A stretch of 32,791 nt of DNA from Bacteroidota bacterium. Its GTDB lineage: Bacteria; Bacteroidota; Bacteroidia; Chitinophagales; LD1. The stretch's first letter is position 1, and every line of letters begins with the position of its first letter. The stretch spans positions 1-32,791 of the forward strand of contig JAFDYQ010000046.1 of assembly GCA_018267365.1 (NCBI GenBank), given 5' to 3'. Shown piece after piece: positions 23,611-32,711 of this stretch. A model generated the notes under the pieces. It saw only the letters and a list, made by a program, of their open reading frames with translations. It was not told the DNA's origin and did not search any database. Both the position numbers and the translations under genes were made by a program.

Positions 23611-23826
23611 TTAGTTTTCTTGTTTCCTTGGTTTCAGAGAGGTATATGCATATCCGGCCACTCCGAGCAGCAGCATGATGGCTCCGCCATCTACGGGTGC
23701 GCCGGTAGATGGTGGTGGCCCGCCTGAGCCAGATCCGCCGCCACCGCCCGGTGGCTGGCCGAAGATCGTACCCGTGGCAATGATCATCATCACTACAAAC
23801 GTGGATTTCAGGAATGTACTTTTCAT
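23611..23826 (-). CDS. Tiny exported protein with a PID/PEP-CTERM-like sorting tail (candidate exosortase substrate)
   Basis: The 71-residue protein has an N-terminal signal peptide (1-23, ending IFGQ), a Gly/Pro/Ser spacer of about 20 residues, then APVDGG (43-48), a hydrophobic helix (49-62, IMLLLGVAGYAYTS) and a basic end (KPRKQEN). That tail has the three parts of an exosortase sorting signal. The PVDGG form resembles the PID-CTERM class of Bacteroidota. Almost nothing is left as a mature domain, which is unusual for a cargo protein but, as I recall, common in this class. It lies 29 nt after the giant T9SS gene and 41 nt before the membrane-protein gene, all on the minus strand. An opposite-strand ORF here is a shadow of its GC-rich spacer. 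Confidence 0.82.
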   Translation of the reverse strand: MKSTFLKSTFVVMMIIATGTIFGQPPGGGGGSGSGGPPPSTGAPVDGGAIMLLLGVAGYAYTSLKPRKQEN

Positions 23827-23855
23827 ATTGTTATTTGCTTTAGGTTGTCTATGTT

Positions 23856-26800
23856 TTACTTAGCAGCATTGAGCAGCACTTTCTGTACCGTCACCCTACC
23901 ACTTTCATTGATCCTCACGATCGCATACCATGGCTCAGTGGCAGGTAGTTCAAATTCAGTCCGGTCTGCAGTGCTCTTCAGCTGTACTACATTCTGTCCC
24001 AGCAGGTTGGTCACGTCCACATCTGCTGCTACAGAATTCGAGCGCTGAATATATACTTTATTTTGATAAGAGTATATACGAGTCTGATTTTCCTGCACAT
24101 TTTCCACAGAAGTGGTAGCAGATGCCGATTTTCTGAAGACGATACTATACCTGCCGGCGTAGTACTGGCTGCCTGCCAGATGCAGTACCGGGGCAGTGAC
24201 AGTGAGATCGGTCATCGCGCCGGTCCGGGCGTCTTTCAGGTAGGCGGTGAGGCCATCTATATTCAGCTCAGTGGCAGTGAGAGTATAGTCTCCGGTGTCT
24301 GTGACTGCTACCTTCAGCGGCAGCTCGGTAGTTTCTGTGAGCAGGTCCATCACATTGATGGCCAGCTCCCTGGCAGGCATGTCAAAGCTCAGGTAGACTG
24401 AGCTACCTGCTGCGATCTTGGCGGCATCATAGCCTGCATCGTAGCCTGCAGAGGCATCGGGATCTGTATATGATACGATCTCATCCGCATTGCCGCTGCC
24501 GGTCAGGGTCAGCCGTATCTCATCAGGCTGCAGGCTGCGGGTCTTGAAGAACGGCGTAGCAGTAGTAGCTACACGCACCGAGTTGTCCATCACAAAGCTG
24601 TTATTGCCGGATGCCAGTATCATAAAACCCTGAGAAGAGCTGATCTGGTCTGTGGCACCATTAGTACCTACGGTACCGTTCCATGTGGCCCAGTTGCCGG
24701 TATATTCGCCGGTAGCCTGAAAGAGGTATGCAGATCCATCTGTTTTGCCCGCGTTGAGCGCCTTGACGGCATTCCATGATATCGGAGACGGGTATGGATT
24801 GCCCATCAGGTTCCAGCCATCAGCAGCGGGGTTTGATGTACTAGTCCTGGTGATAGCCATAGACATTGCGCCTGTACCTGGGGTGCCGCTGGTATTGATC
24901 AGCAGCGGCGCTGTATAGAGGCGGGCAGCATATCCCCTCATCGGGATCAGCGCATTAGTGCCTGCCGTGGTACTGATGAAGCCACCATAGTAGTCTGTAG
25001 TAGGGCTGTTGGTAGCTTCGCTATAGTACTGCAGCGTGGGATACGGAGTATAGGCGTACCAGCAGTTGACCGCATTTGGCCCAGTCACGGTGAAATCTGC
25101 TGCCCAGTCAGACACCTTAGCATTGATGACCGGCGAACTGATATCGCGGTAGCCTACAGCAGAGGTAGCTACATAGCGCTCTACCGTCAGGCTGCCGGTC
25201 CAGACACCTGCTGTGCCGCTGGTAAAGTTGTCCAGATAGGCAGTAGTGCCGGCATTAGACTTGAGTGTCACACGGCTGGTGCCTGAGGCTGTCACATTGC
25301 CGCGGGTCATGACCAGCGCTGTGCTCACGTCTACTGTACCGGTGATAGAGGCTGAGCCTGCAGTCTTATTGACTGTGAGCGTCGTAAAACTGCTAGTACC
25401 ACTTACGGTTTGCACTGCTGTGCCATTCAGCTCTACAGATCCCGCGCCTGATACGGTAGCCGGCGCAGTGGAGCCGCCGGTCCAGTTTCCGCAGACACCC
25501 AGTCTCTGACCGGCGCTGACACTGACCTGAGCGCCCGAGGCGATGGTGATATTATTCACCTGTGCCGTGGCACCCACCACGAGCGGATATACGTGAGGAT
25601 TGGTCACTGCCGGTATCACTACCGGTGTAGCGGAGCAACTGTTTGGCACGACGCCAGAGGTCCAGTTTGACGCTGTAAACCAGTCTGAGGTATTGCCTAT
25701 CCAGGTATTGCCGGTAGTATTGAGCGTGAGGAAAAAGGTATCACTCACCGCTCCTACGCATGGTGCTGTAGGATTGGCTGTCAGTATGATCTGTATCGTA
25801 CCATTTTCGCCTACAGCCGGTGTATATACCGGTGTCAGTGTGCCAGTACCTGAGAGGGTACCGGTACCACTGGCAGACCAGGTATAGCCGGTATTGTTTG
25901 ACACCGAACCGTGGAGGGTATATGTAGTATTGTTATTGATCGTAGCAGTGTGAGGAGTATTGGCCAGAGCTGTCGGCTTAGGCTGTACTGTCCGCACACT
26001 GGTAGCGCGGCGTACGCATCCTGTCACCGGCATAGTAGCGGTGGCAGTATAGGTACGTGTAGCAGAAGGCTTGGCATATACCGTATTGGCAGCTGTGCCG
26101 GTGTAGGCTACAGTGGCACCCGCATCAGTGTAGAGCTCTGTAGCCGGAGACCAGGTGATCGGCGCTATGACCCTGCCATTCAGCTTGAAATCCGGCCTTG
26201 TATTGAGGACGTAGGTAGGTGTACCACTATAGTTATTTACAGTACCTGCACTGGCAGCGTCCACCCGATAGACGAGGCAGCTGGCATAGCCTGTCGGCGT
26301 ATTGTATTGTGTCACCGCTTCTGTGCTTTGTCCTGTGATATTGTTAGAAAAATTGGTCTCAAGGATCACATTGCTGGATCCATCCCATGTAAACGGTGTA
26401 GTAAAAGTATGGGTATTGTTATATCCCACAGTCGGAGTGAAAGTGCTGGCAGGTGCCACCACGGTCAGACCAGTCACAAATGTGCTCAGGCTGGTAGCCG
26501 TAGTCAGGCCCATTTTCACACGAAAGTTATTGCAAGAAGACACAGTGCCCGGCCAGCCAGTACCAAAGGATACCACAGGAAACTGTATGCTGGTAAGAGA
26601 TGATCCGTTTACAAATCCGGCAGCAGACAGCTCAGATGCCAGGATCAGCACCTGCATCTTCTGCCCGCCGTAGTAGAGGCTATAGGGTGCAGGCCAGTCT
26701 GTAGATGCTCCCAGCAGTGATGTAGCAGGACCGTTCTGTACCGCCTGTGTACCACAGACCATCAGACCGGTAGCAGTATCAGCCGCGGAGAGAGCCTGTA

Positions 26801-29800
26801 TACTACCAGCACACAGGCTGGCTGTAGGCGGAGCGACTGCAAATACAGGAGGCAGTGCATTGACAGTCACTGCTACCGTAGCAGAGTTGACACAGCCACC
26901 TGATGCTCCGGAGGCACTGACTGTATAGGTAGTAGTAGTGGCAGGCTTCAGAGATACGCTCGCACCTGTAGATGGAGTAGCACCCGCTGTAGGAGTCCAG
27001 GTGAATGTAGAGTAAGCCGGACCTGTGACAGTGGCCTGTACCGAATCTCCGCTGCACAGTGTAGTAGTAGCAGGCGTCACGGATAGCGCAGGAGGCGTAC
27101 TGTAGGTGACTGTGACAGGTACACGCGCACTGACGCATGAGCTGGCTACTACCAGATTGAAGAGATACATATTATCCGGATCAGTGCCATACCAATATCC
27201 TGATGTAATAGAGAAATCTCCGGATGGTGTAGTATAAGGGTAGGCATTTGTAGCAGTATATCCCAATGCATCTACACTACCTGTGATAGCCGTCACGATG
27301 AGCGTATAGCTGCCTGCTGCCGGCACACTCAGATTGAGAGGTATAGTGAGGCCCGTAGTACCAAGGCCGGTCACTGTACCAGAGGTGACAGTAGAATACG
27401 TAGTAGTATTAGTAGCATCCCTCACAGCCACTGTGATAGTACCTGTGCCTGTGAAAGGTATCTTAGCCGATATAATGGTGATAGCTCTCGTAGTAGTGAA
27501 CATAATACCGTGACTGCCTGTGCTATTGCCGTTGTTATCAGTACCAGAATATGTCTGACCTACAGAGGTATTGGCAGGAGGACTCTGCGCAGCCACATAG
27601 TAAGTAGCAGCAGCGCTGAGTGTAGGTGTAGTATATGACGCACCCTTAGCTAATACAGTAGTGGAAGTATTGGTAGTATACCAATATGCAGTATCTGTAG
27701 ATGCCCCTGTGGTGGCGGTGAGTGTAGCTGCACCAGCACCGCAGATAGAAGCACCGGCTGTGGCACTGATAGCCGGATTATAGACCAGTTGTGTCACTGT
27801 ATTGGTATTGGCACTGGTAGACGAGTTGGTACAGGTCACTACACAGCGATAATCAGTAGATGAAGTCGGAGAACCTGTATACGAGGCAGCATTAGCCCCT
27901 AAAATATTGCTCCAGCTACCGGCACCGGCAGGGCTCGATTGCCACTGTAGTGTAATGCCGCCCTGATTAGCATATCCTGATACAGTCATGGTCACAGCGC
28001 TGCCCGAGCACAGCGCGCCTGAGCTATTGAGTGAGGCGGTACCAGCTGTAGGTGTACCAGAGCAGTCTACCAGTTTCACCACACCAAAATCATCAAAGCT
28101 CAGATACCAGGGAGTATATGAAGCAGAAGCACTCTTTATGCCAAAATAATATGTACCTGATGATGCAGGCGTGATGGTATAAGAGAACTGCTGATAAGCA
28201 CTATTGGTAGCAGAGTAGTTAGCCTGAAGTACATTTGTCATACCGGCAGCAGTATTGGTAGCACCGTAGGCTACAGACATCAGAAAGTCGACCGGACTGG
28301 ACACACTCTTATTCTGCATCCAGAATGAGAATGTATAGCTGCTGCCTGCTGTAAGCTGGAACTGCGGCGTGAATACCCATGTAGTATCACGATATCTGGT
28401 ATACACAAACTTGCTACCGGCATGGGGAGCGCCGTCTGTAGAGGTGATAGTCTGATTATCTACTCCGGGGTTACCATTGCCGGAAGGGTTAGAGTAGCTC
28501 CAGCATGCGGGGAATATACCGGCACCGGTAGGCGACACCCCTTCAAATCCCTCGCTCCATGGGAAGGAAGCTATAGCAGTACATACTGTGGTAAAACTCT
28601 GTACAGCAGAGTTAACACTATAAGTAGAACCGGAACATACCTGACGAATATAGTACTGGTATGTAGTACCAGAATTAAGACCAGTGATAGCAGCACTGAC
28701 AGAGCCTGCAGTGGCTGTAATAACTGTACCGCCAGTACCCGCTGCAGCACCGGTACCCGGCGTGAAGCCCGGCAACCCATACTCTATGATATAGGAGCCT
28801 GTGCCGCCGGACCAGTTGGCTGTAGCGCCGGTAGTGGTGAGGGAGGTAGCTGCGGCAGATGTGACCGGACCGCAGGAGGCATTGGTGATAGATACGCTAT
28901 CCAGGCCTATGTCAGACCCCAAACCCCACCCGGACACGCCGGTGAAACGCACAATACATGTGGAGGATGTAGAGGTGCCGAGTATCAGGTTTTGAGTGAC
29001 CCATGTAGTAGTGGCGCTATAGACAGCAGGGGTGCCGAATGTAGCACCACCATCTGTAGAGAGGGAGACGAGCAGGGAGTCACCGCTATTCAGAAGCTTG
29101 AAGCTAACTGACTTGGTACCGGTGGGCGAGAAATCTGCATAAAAATCCAGATATCCGCGAGCGTATTCATTAGCATCATATTTGTGAAAACGGGCTGCAC
29201 CTGTAGTGTACCCTGTAGTAAACGAGCCGCCGGTGAGGGCCCAGCCGGAGTTGGCGGCGGTCACATTGTTCCTTCTCCATGAGCGGTCACCATACATAGG
29301 CCATGAGCGTATGCTGGCAGTAGATGGAAGGTCCTGCACGCTGTTGCCATTGGCCCACGGAGCTGCGTCAAAAGTTTCCAGAAACGGAAGTGTAGCATAG
29401 GTAGCAGCACCCTGCCACGTAGGCGGAGTAAAGGTGAATGTCCGTCCACTGGCCGGGGTCAGCGTACTGGAGATACGCATAGTACCAGCGTTAGTGGCAG
29501 GATTGATAGCCGTGCCGGCGCTATTGGTCATGGTAGGTGCGGTCCATGAGGTAGTGCTCACCAGTACTTTCCAGTCAAAGTAAGACGCCCCCCGCAGGCC
29601 TAGCTCTACACTATTATTATAGTTGGTAGTAGTAGAGGTGGTAGTAGTGGTACCATATACTATAGAAATCACATTAGTGGTCTTTGTGAGCCTGATCTGG
29701 AAAGATACCCTGTCTGCTGCGGCCTGTGCAGTCCGTGCTACATCTGTATATTGTATGACAAAATCGTTGCCCACAGTACCATAGGAGATCGCCGGTGCAG

Positions 29801-30254
29801 CACCCGACACGGTAGAAGCTGCCAGGTCTGATGCGAAACCAGCTATGGCGCCGTCATAGGCATTGGTCAGTGTCAAACTATTGCTTGTGTTAGTTATTGG
29901 TTTGGGTACAGATACTCCTATTCCTACATCGCCAAATACAATATATCCGTTATTGGATATAAAAATGCTGTTATAGCTTTTTGCATTGTAGGTGAAGCTC
30001 CAGGGGAGACTGACAGCAGTGATAGCGTCAGTATTTAGCGCAGTACCACTCTGCCATGTAGTACCGCCACTGAGTGCCGTATAGGTACCTGAGGACGCAG
30101 CGTATGTGTACAACGATACACCCTGCTGGGCATAGGCCCCGGCACTCATGGCCACGCCCAGGACCAGACTTGTGATGACTCGACTGAAAGCCTGTGTCCA
30201 TGAGGCCCTCGTAGGAATAGTCGAAAACGGGAAGGACGGAGTAGATCTCTTCAT
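23856..30254 (-). CDS. Giant T9SS-exported surface protein with lectin-, FN3- and Ig-like domains
   Basis: The 2132-residue protein has a long signal peptide (cleaved near residue 43, AGAYAQ). In order I see: an N-terminal beta-sandwich (45-280) with a Thr-rich run near 200; a jelly-roll/cleaved-adhesin-like domain (288-455); an FN3 domain (461-555); a second jelly-roll (560-728); Ig-like domains with paired Cys (730-825 and 825-920); more Ig/PKD-like units (about 1055-1150 and 1360-1500); a SNWTSGVVPN-type module from about 1512; a MGNPYPSPI segment near 1820; and a C-terminal T9SS type A sorting domain (about 2060-2132, ending VQKVLLNAAK). It is probably bound to the cell surface or released. 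The target is unknown. It is transcribed towards the exosortase module from its own promoter. Confidence 0.92.
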   Translation of the reverse strand: MKRSTPSFPFSTIPTRASWTQAFSRVITSLVLGVAMSAGAYAQQGVSLYTYAASSGTYTALSGGTTWQSGTALNTDAITAVSLPWSFTYNAKSYNSIFISNNGYIVFGDVGIGVSVPKPITNTSNSLTLTNAYDGAIAGFASDLAASTVSGAAPAISYGTVGNDFVIQYTDVARTAQAAADRVSFQIRLTKTTNVISIVYGTTTTTSTTTNYNNSVELGLRGASYFDWKVLVSTTSWTAPTMTNSAGTAINPATNAGTMRISSTLTPASGRTFTFTPPTWQGAATYATLPFLETFDAAPWANGNSVQDLPSTASIRSWPMYGDRSWRRNNVTAANSGWALTGGSFTTGYTTGAARFHKYDANEYARGYLDFYADFSPTGTKSVSFKLLNSGDSLLVSLSTDGGATFGTPAVYSATTTWVTQNLILGTSTSSTCIVRFTGVSGWGLGSDIGLDSVSITNASCGPVTSAAATSLTTTGATANWSGGTGSYIIEYGLPGFTPGTGAAAGTGGTVITATAGSVSAAITGLNSGTTYQYYIRQVCSGSTYSVNSAVQSFTTVCTAIASFPWSEGFEGVSPTGAGIFPACWSYSNPSGNGNPGVDNQTITSTDGAPHAGSKFVYTRYRDTTWVFTPQFQLTAGSSYTFSFWMQNKSVSSPVDFLMSVAYGATNTAAGMTNVLQANYSATNSAYQQFSYTITPASSGTYYFGIKSASASYTPWYLSFDDFGVVKLVDCSGTPTAGTASLNSSGALCSGSAVTMTVSGYANQGGITLQWQSSPAGAGSWSNILGANAASYTGSPTSSTDYRCVVTCTNSSTSANTNTVTQLVYNPAISATAGASICGAGAATLTATTGASTDTAYWYTTNTSTTVLAKGASYTTPTLSAAATYYVAAQSPPANTSVGQTYSGTDNNGNSTGSHGIMFTTTRAITIISAKIPFTGTGTITVAVRDATNTTTYSTVTSGTVTGLGTTGLTIPLNLSVPAAGSYTLIVTAITGSVDALGYTATNAYPYTTPSGDFSITSGYWYGTDPDNMYLFNLVVASSCVSARVPVTVTYSTPPALSVTPATTTLCSGDSVQATVTGPAYSTFTWTPTAGATPSTGASVSLKPATTTTYTVSASGASGGCVNSATVAVTVNALPPVFAVAPPTASLCAGSIQALSAADTATGLMVCGTQAVQNGPATSLLGASTDWPAPYSLYYGGQKMQVLILASELSAAGFVNGSSLTSIQFPVVSFGTGWPGTVSSCNNFRVKMGLTTATSLSTFVTGLTVVAPASTFTPTVGYNNTHTFTTPFTWDGSSNVILETNFSNNITGQSTEAVTQYNTPTGYASCLVYRVDAASAGTVNNYSGTPTYVLNTRPDFKLNGRVIAPITWSPATELYTDAGATVAYTGTAANTVYAKPSATRTYTATATMPVTGCVRRATSVRTVQPKPTALANTPHTATINNNTTYTLHGSVSNNTGYTWSASGTGTLSGTGTLTPVYTPAVGENGTIQIILTANPTAPCVGAVSDTFFLTLNTTGNTWIGNTSDWFTASNWTSGVVPNSCSATPVVIPAVTNPHVYPLVVGATAQVNNITIASGAQVSVSAGQRLGVCGNWTGGSTAPATVSGAGSVELNGTAVQTVSGTSSFTTLTVNKTAGSASITGTVDVSTALVMTRGNVTASGTSRVTLKSNAGTTAYLDNFTSGTAGVWTGSLTVERYVATSAVGYRDISSPVINAKVSDWAADFTVTGPNAVNCWYAYTPYPTLQYYSEATNSPTTDYYGGFISTTAGTNALIPMRGYAARLYTAPLLINTSGTPGTGAMSMAITRTSTSNPAADGWNLMGNPYPSPISWNAVKALNAGKTDGSAYLFQATGEYTGNWATWNGTVGTNGATDQISSSQGFMILASGNNSFVMDNSVRVATTATPFFKTRSLQPDEIRLTLTGSGNADEIVSYTDPDASAGYDAGYDAAKIAAGSSVYLSFDMPARELAINVMDLLTETTELPLKVAVTDTGDYTLTATELNIDGLTAYLKDARTGAMTDLTVTAPVLHLAGSQYYAGRYSIVFRKSASATTSVENVQENQTRIYSYQNKVYIQRSNSVAADVDVTNLLGQNVVQLKSTADRTEFELPATEPWYAIVRINESGRVTVQKVLLNAAK

Positions 30255-30294
30255 TTTACTCGGTTTTATTAGACAAATAGGGGATTTATAGATT

Positions 30295-30324
30295 TAAATG
30301 TACAGTTATTACCTATAATACAAA
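30295..30324 (-). promoter_or_regulatory. Promoter for the giant surface protein
   Basis: On the minus strand TTTG (complement of 30321-30324), 18 nt and TACATTTA (complement of 30295-30302, one mismatch from TAnnTTTG) lie about 40 nt before the ATG at 30254. Spacing equals that of the RNase R promoter. With no promoter visible in the 29-nt gap at 23827-23855, it may also drive the exosortase module. Confidence 0.45.
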
Positions 30325-30510
30325 CAGTTTTACTTTGAAAAAATACATAAACATTAGAATAGCCTGTTAATCAATTATATAAATTTTGATTTACCGAAAA
30401 ATTTAAATAAATAAAGAAGACTAAGCTGAAAGAGACAGGGGATCTCTCAGGCATCAAGCGAGCTATAAAAGATTAAGCACCAAGCACAAGCACAGGACTG
30501 CGACACTCAC

Positions 30511-30555
30511 CTCTGCGCAGGGCGCAGAGCAACAGGGTTTAGTGCGTACCGCACT
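30511..30555. repeat. Two adjacent small perfect hairpins
   Basis: CTCTGCGC (30511-30518) pairs with GCGCAGAG (30522-30529) across a 3-nt loop. AGTGCG (30541-30546) pairs with CGCACT (30550-30555), also across a 3-nt loop. The two stand 11 nt apart in the only GC-rich part of the spacer. They could be transcript-end structures or a mobile REP-like remnant. Confidence 0.5.
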
Positions 30556-30629
30556 CACTTAAAGAAATCTAGAGAGGCGGACCCTGTTAATTTTAACTTA
30601 AAAATAGACGCATGTATTGATAAAACCAA

Positions 30630-30659
30630 ATTTATTTTTCGGTAAGAATAAAAATAAAT
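30630..30659 (-). terminator. AT-rich perfect inverted repeat directly after queG
   Basis: ATTTATTTTT (30630-30639) and AAAAATAAAT (30650-30659) are perfect complements around a 10-nt loop, 4 nt past the queG stop on the minus strand. The position suggests a terminator for queG, although the stem has no G-C pairs and would be weak. Confidence 0.5.
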
Positions 30660-30663
30660 GCCT

Positions 30664-31590
30664 CTATTTCAGGAATTTAATATTCCGCATTAATCCTGTG
30701 TACTTAGAACGCTTTATCGCTGAGGATTTAAACAAAAATTTATACCGCTCTTCGGTCAGATCGTTCCACTCGGCTGCCGTCATAGACAGCAGCTCCTCCT
30801 TTGGCTCAAACTCCGGTGTATGGTGTGGCGTGGCCTGAGAGTTGATAGGACAGACCTGCTGGCAGATATCGCAGCCATACATCCAGTTAGCGAATTTTCC
30901 GCTGTATTGCTCAGGTATCATCTGCTCCTTTAGCTCTATGGTAAAGTAGGAGATGCAGCGACTGCCGTCTACCTTGTACGGCTCATAGATAGCCTCTGTA
31001 GGGCAGGCATCTATGCAGCGGGTACAAGAGCCGCAATAGTCCTTGACAGGGCTATCATACTCCAGCTCCAGATCTATGATACACTCTGCGAGAAAGAAGT
31101 ACGACCCCTGCCGCTTGGTCAGCAGGTTTGTATTCTTGCCCACCCAGCCTATGCCAGCCCGCTGTGCCCAGGCGCGCTCCAGCACAGGTGCAGAGTCTAC
31201 GAAGCTCCTCCCCTGCACATCCCCCGCTATCTCACGGATGTAGGCCATCAGCGCATTGAGTTTGCCGCGTACTACATCGTGATAGTCCTGGCCGAGGGCA
31301 TACATGGCTATCCCCGGTGCTGTGGGGTCTGTTTGCTTCTTGTCTGTATAGTAGTTGAAAGAAAGAGAGATGACAGAGCGCGCGCCTTCTACCAGTTTGG
31401 TAGGGTCTATACGCTTGTCAAAGTTTCGCTCCATGTAGTGCATCGTACCATGACGGCCCTGTGCGAGCCAGGCCTCCAGCTGCCGCGCCTCTGCCGTCAG
31501 CTCTCCCGCACGGGCTATGCCTACGCTGTCAAAGCCGAGCCTGCGTGCATGCTCCTTGATCCGGTATGTGATGGTGTGGACGTTTGCCAT
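30664..31590 (-). CDS. queG: Epoxyqueuosine reductase
   Basis: This enzyme performs the last step of queuosine tRNA modification, reducing epoxyqueuosine to queuosine with cobalamin and two 4Fe-4S clusters. I chose the ATG at 31590 (308 residues, MANVHTI) over a GTG six codons upstream. The DUF1730 domain covers about 1-130. The proposed catalytic Asp132 is in VDSAPVLERAWAQRAGIGWVG. The ferredoxin-like part has CGSCTRCIDACP (Cys186, 189, 192 and 196), Cys212, and CDICQQVCP (Cys240, 243 and 247), supplying eight cluster ligands. The length is typical of short QueG proteins that lack the HEAT-like extension of the E. coli enzyme. It is divergent from the next gene with a 123-nt shared upstream region. 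Confidence 0.95.
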   Translation of the reverse strand: MANVHTITYRIKEHARRLGFDSVGIARAGELTAEARQLEAWLAQGRHGTMHYMERNFDKRIDPTKLVEGARSVISLSFNYYTDKKQTDPTAPGIAMYALGQDYHDVVRGKLNALMAYIREIAGDVQGRSFVDSAPVLERAWAQRAGIGWVGKNTNLLTKRQGSYFFLAECIIDLELEYDSPVKDYCGSCTRCIDACPTEAIYEPYKVDGSRCISYFTIELKEQMIPEQYSGKFANWMYGCDICQQVCPINSQATPHHTPEFEPKEELLSMTAAEWNDLTEERYKFLFKSSAIKRSKYTGLMRNIKFLK

Positions 31591-31713
31591 GAAAAAACTG
31601 CTACTCACCTATAGTCGGCAAATCTCGCTGAAATACACGTAAACCTGACTGAAAACTAACAATTAGGTAACACATTCTCCGTTCTTTTGCAGTATATATA
31701 TTAAAGCTCCGGC

Positions 31714-32640
31714 ATGAAATATTTCAGACTCATATCGGCACTCCTGCTGCTCATTGCCACCAGCCCTTCTTTTGCCGGAGGCGATGCTACGACCACTGCC
31801 TCCGCTATACATGACCTGAAGGTGCTCACCTGGAATATCTACATGCTACCTCCTATCGTGCCTATGAAAGGCCGTCTGGAGCGCGCACAGGCCATAGTAG
31901 ACACACTGAATAACTCGCAGACTGATATCATCGTCTTTCAGGAGGCTTTTCACGCGGGTGCACTCGCTGTGATACGCAAGGGGCTGAATACACAGTATCC
32001 ATTCATGTACGGGCCCTTCAACCCGAGCCACTCGCCCTTTCGCATCAGCAGCGGTGTGTGGGTAGTGAGCCGCATACCACTGGAGGTAAAGGATGTGATC
32101 GAGTTTAAGATAGCCAAGGAAAATGACCGTATAGCCAAGAAGGGCGCTGCCCTGCTGGAGGGTACATGGGGTGGACGCAAATTTCAGATACTGGGCACTC
32201 ACCTGCAGGCTCAGGAGCAGCAGAAGATCCGCAATATCCAGATCCGGAATATGTACGACAGCCTGCTGGCCAAATACAAAGTGGATGGCGTGCCCCAGAT
32301 CATCTGCGGCGATATGAATACCGAGAAGACGATCAACGAGCGCTACAAAGGCATGCTGTCCATACTGGATGCCGAAGACGGCGACATGAGCGGTATACAG
32401 AAAAGCACCTATGACGGCACTAACAATGAACTGGCCGAGTCGGTGTGGAAGAAGGACAAGACCTCACTGGATTATATCCTTTTTCGCCGCAATAATGCTG
32501 CGTGCCATATCACTGAGCGCCATGTAGGCGTATTCAAGCGCCCATGGCGCAAAGGCCACGTAGACCTCTCGGACCACTACGCTGTGGGCTGCGATGTGCA
32601 GTTTGGCGATGACAAACAGGATGTAGCCCCCCATCCGTAA
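31714..32640 (+). CDS. Secreted sphingomyelinase-like EEP-superfamily phosphodiesterase
   Basis: The 308-residue protein has a signal peptide (1-21, ending SPSFAG) and then one endonuclease/exonuclease/phosphatase domain. The conserved metal and catalytic residues are visible: Asn41 (LTWNIYMLP), Glu77 (VFQEAF), His163 (GTHLQAQE), Asp200 and Asn202 (CGDMNT), Asp253 (LDYILF) and Asp287-His288 (LSDHYAVG). The NIYMLPP start and FQEAF block are like neutral sphingomyelinases and bacterial phospholipase C of this fold, more than DNases. Sphingolipids are normal membrane lipids in many Bacteroidota, so a role in turnover of own or foreign sphingolipid head groups is plausible, but not shown. It is convergent with the partial gene at the right edge. 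Confidence 0.85.
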   Translation: MKYFRLISALLLLIATSPSFAGGDATTTASAIHDLKVLTWNIYMLPPIVPMKGRLERAQAIVDTLNNSQTDIIVFQEAFHAGALAVIRKGLNTQYPFMYGPFNPSHSPFRISSGVWVVSRIPLEVKDVIEFKIAKENDRIAKKGAALLEGTWGGRKFQILGTHLQAQEQQKIRNIQIRNMYDSLLAKYKVDGVPQIICGDMNTEKTINERYKGMLSILDAEDGDMSGIQKSTYDGTNNELAESVWKKDKTSLDYILFRRNNAACHITERHVGVFKRPWRKGHVDLSDHYAVGCDVQFGDDKQDVAPHP

Positions 32641-32711
32641 GGCACGATCAGCCCGGCGCCGGTGATAGTCTACTGTCTACAACATTTCCCCCTATCTATT
32701 AGGCACCGTTA

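Larger units (their letters stand above)
30255..30663. other. Intergenic region between queG and the giant surface protein gene
   Basis: This 409-bp spacer is very AT-rich at both ends (about 30255-30420 and 30590-30663) with a more GC-rich middle. It contains the giant-gene promoter, two compact hairpins at 30511-30555, and an AT-rich inverted repeat behind queG, each listed separately. Loose AAGCACC and AAGCACA units near 30476-30490 recall the heptamer arrays but are too few to call. No gene was seen. Confidence 0.6.

Noticed and set aside
23675..23863. Plus-strand 62-residue proline-rich ORF opposite the small CTERM protein
   Set aside because: It is the mirror of a Gly/Pro spacer; the minus-strand frame has signal peptide, sorting tail and operon context.
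25911..26673. Plus-strand ORFs of up to 230 residues opposite the giant surface protein gene, and another at 28422-29111
   Set aside because: Low-complexity Thr/Ser/Gly codons on the minus strand keep the opposite frames open; the products are Arg/Ser/Cys-rich without domains.
31591..31608. A GTG start six codons upstream for queG
   Set aside because: The ATG at 31590 gives the usual QueG N-terminus; the extra residues (MSSSFF) are not conserved-looking.
32641..32711. A terminator in the convergent spacer at the right end (CACCG ... CGGTG and a CGGCGCCG palindrome)
   Set aside because: The stems are only 4-5 bp, one overlaps the neighbouring stop codon, and there is no T tract.
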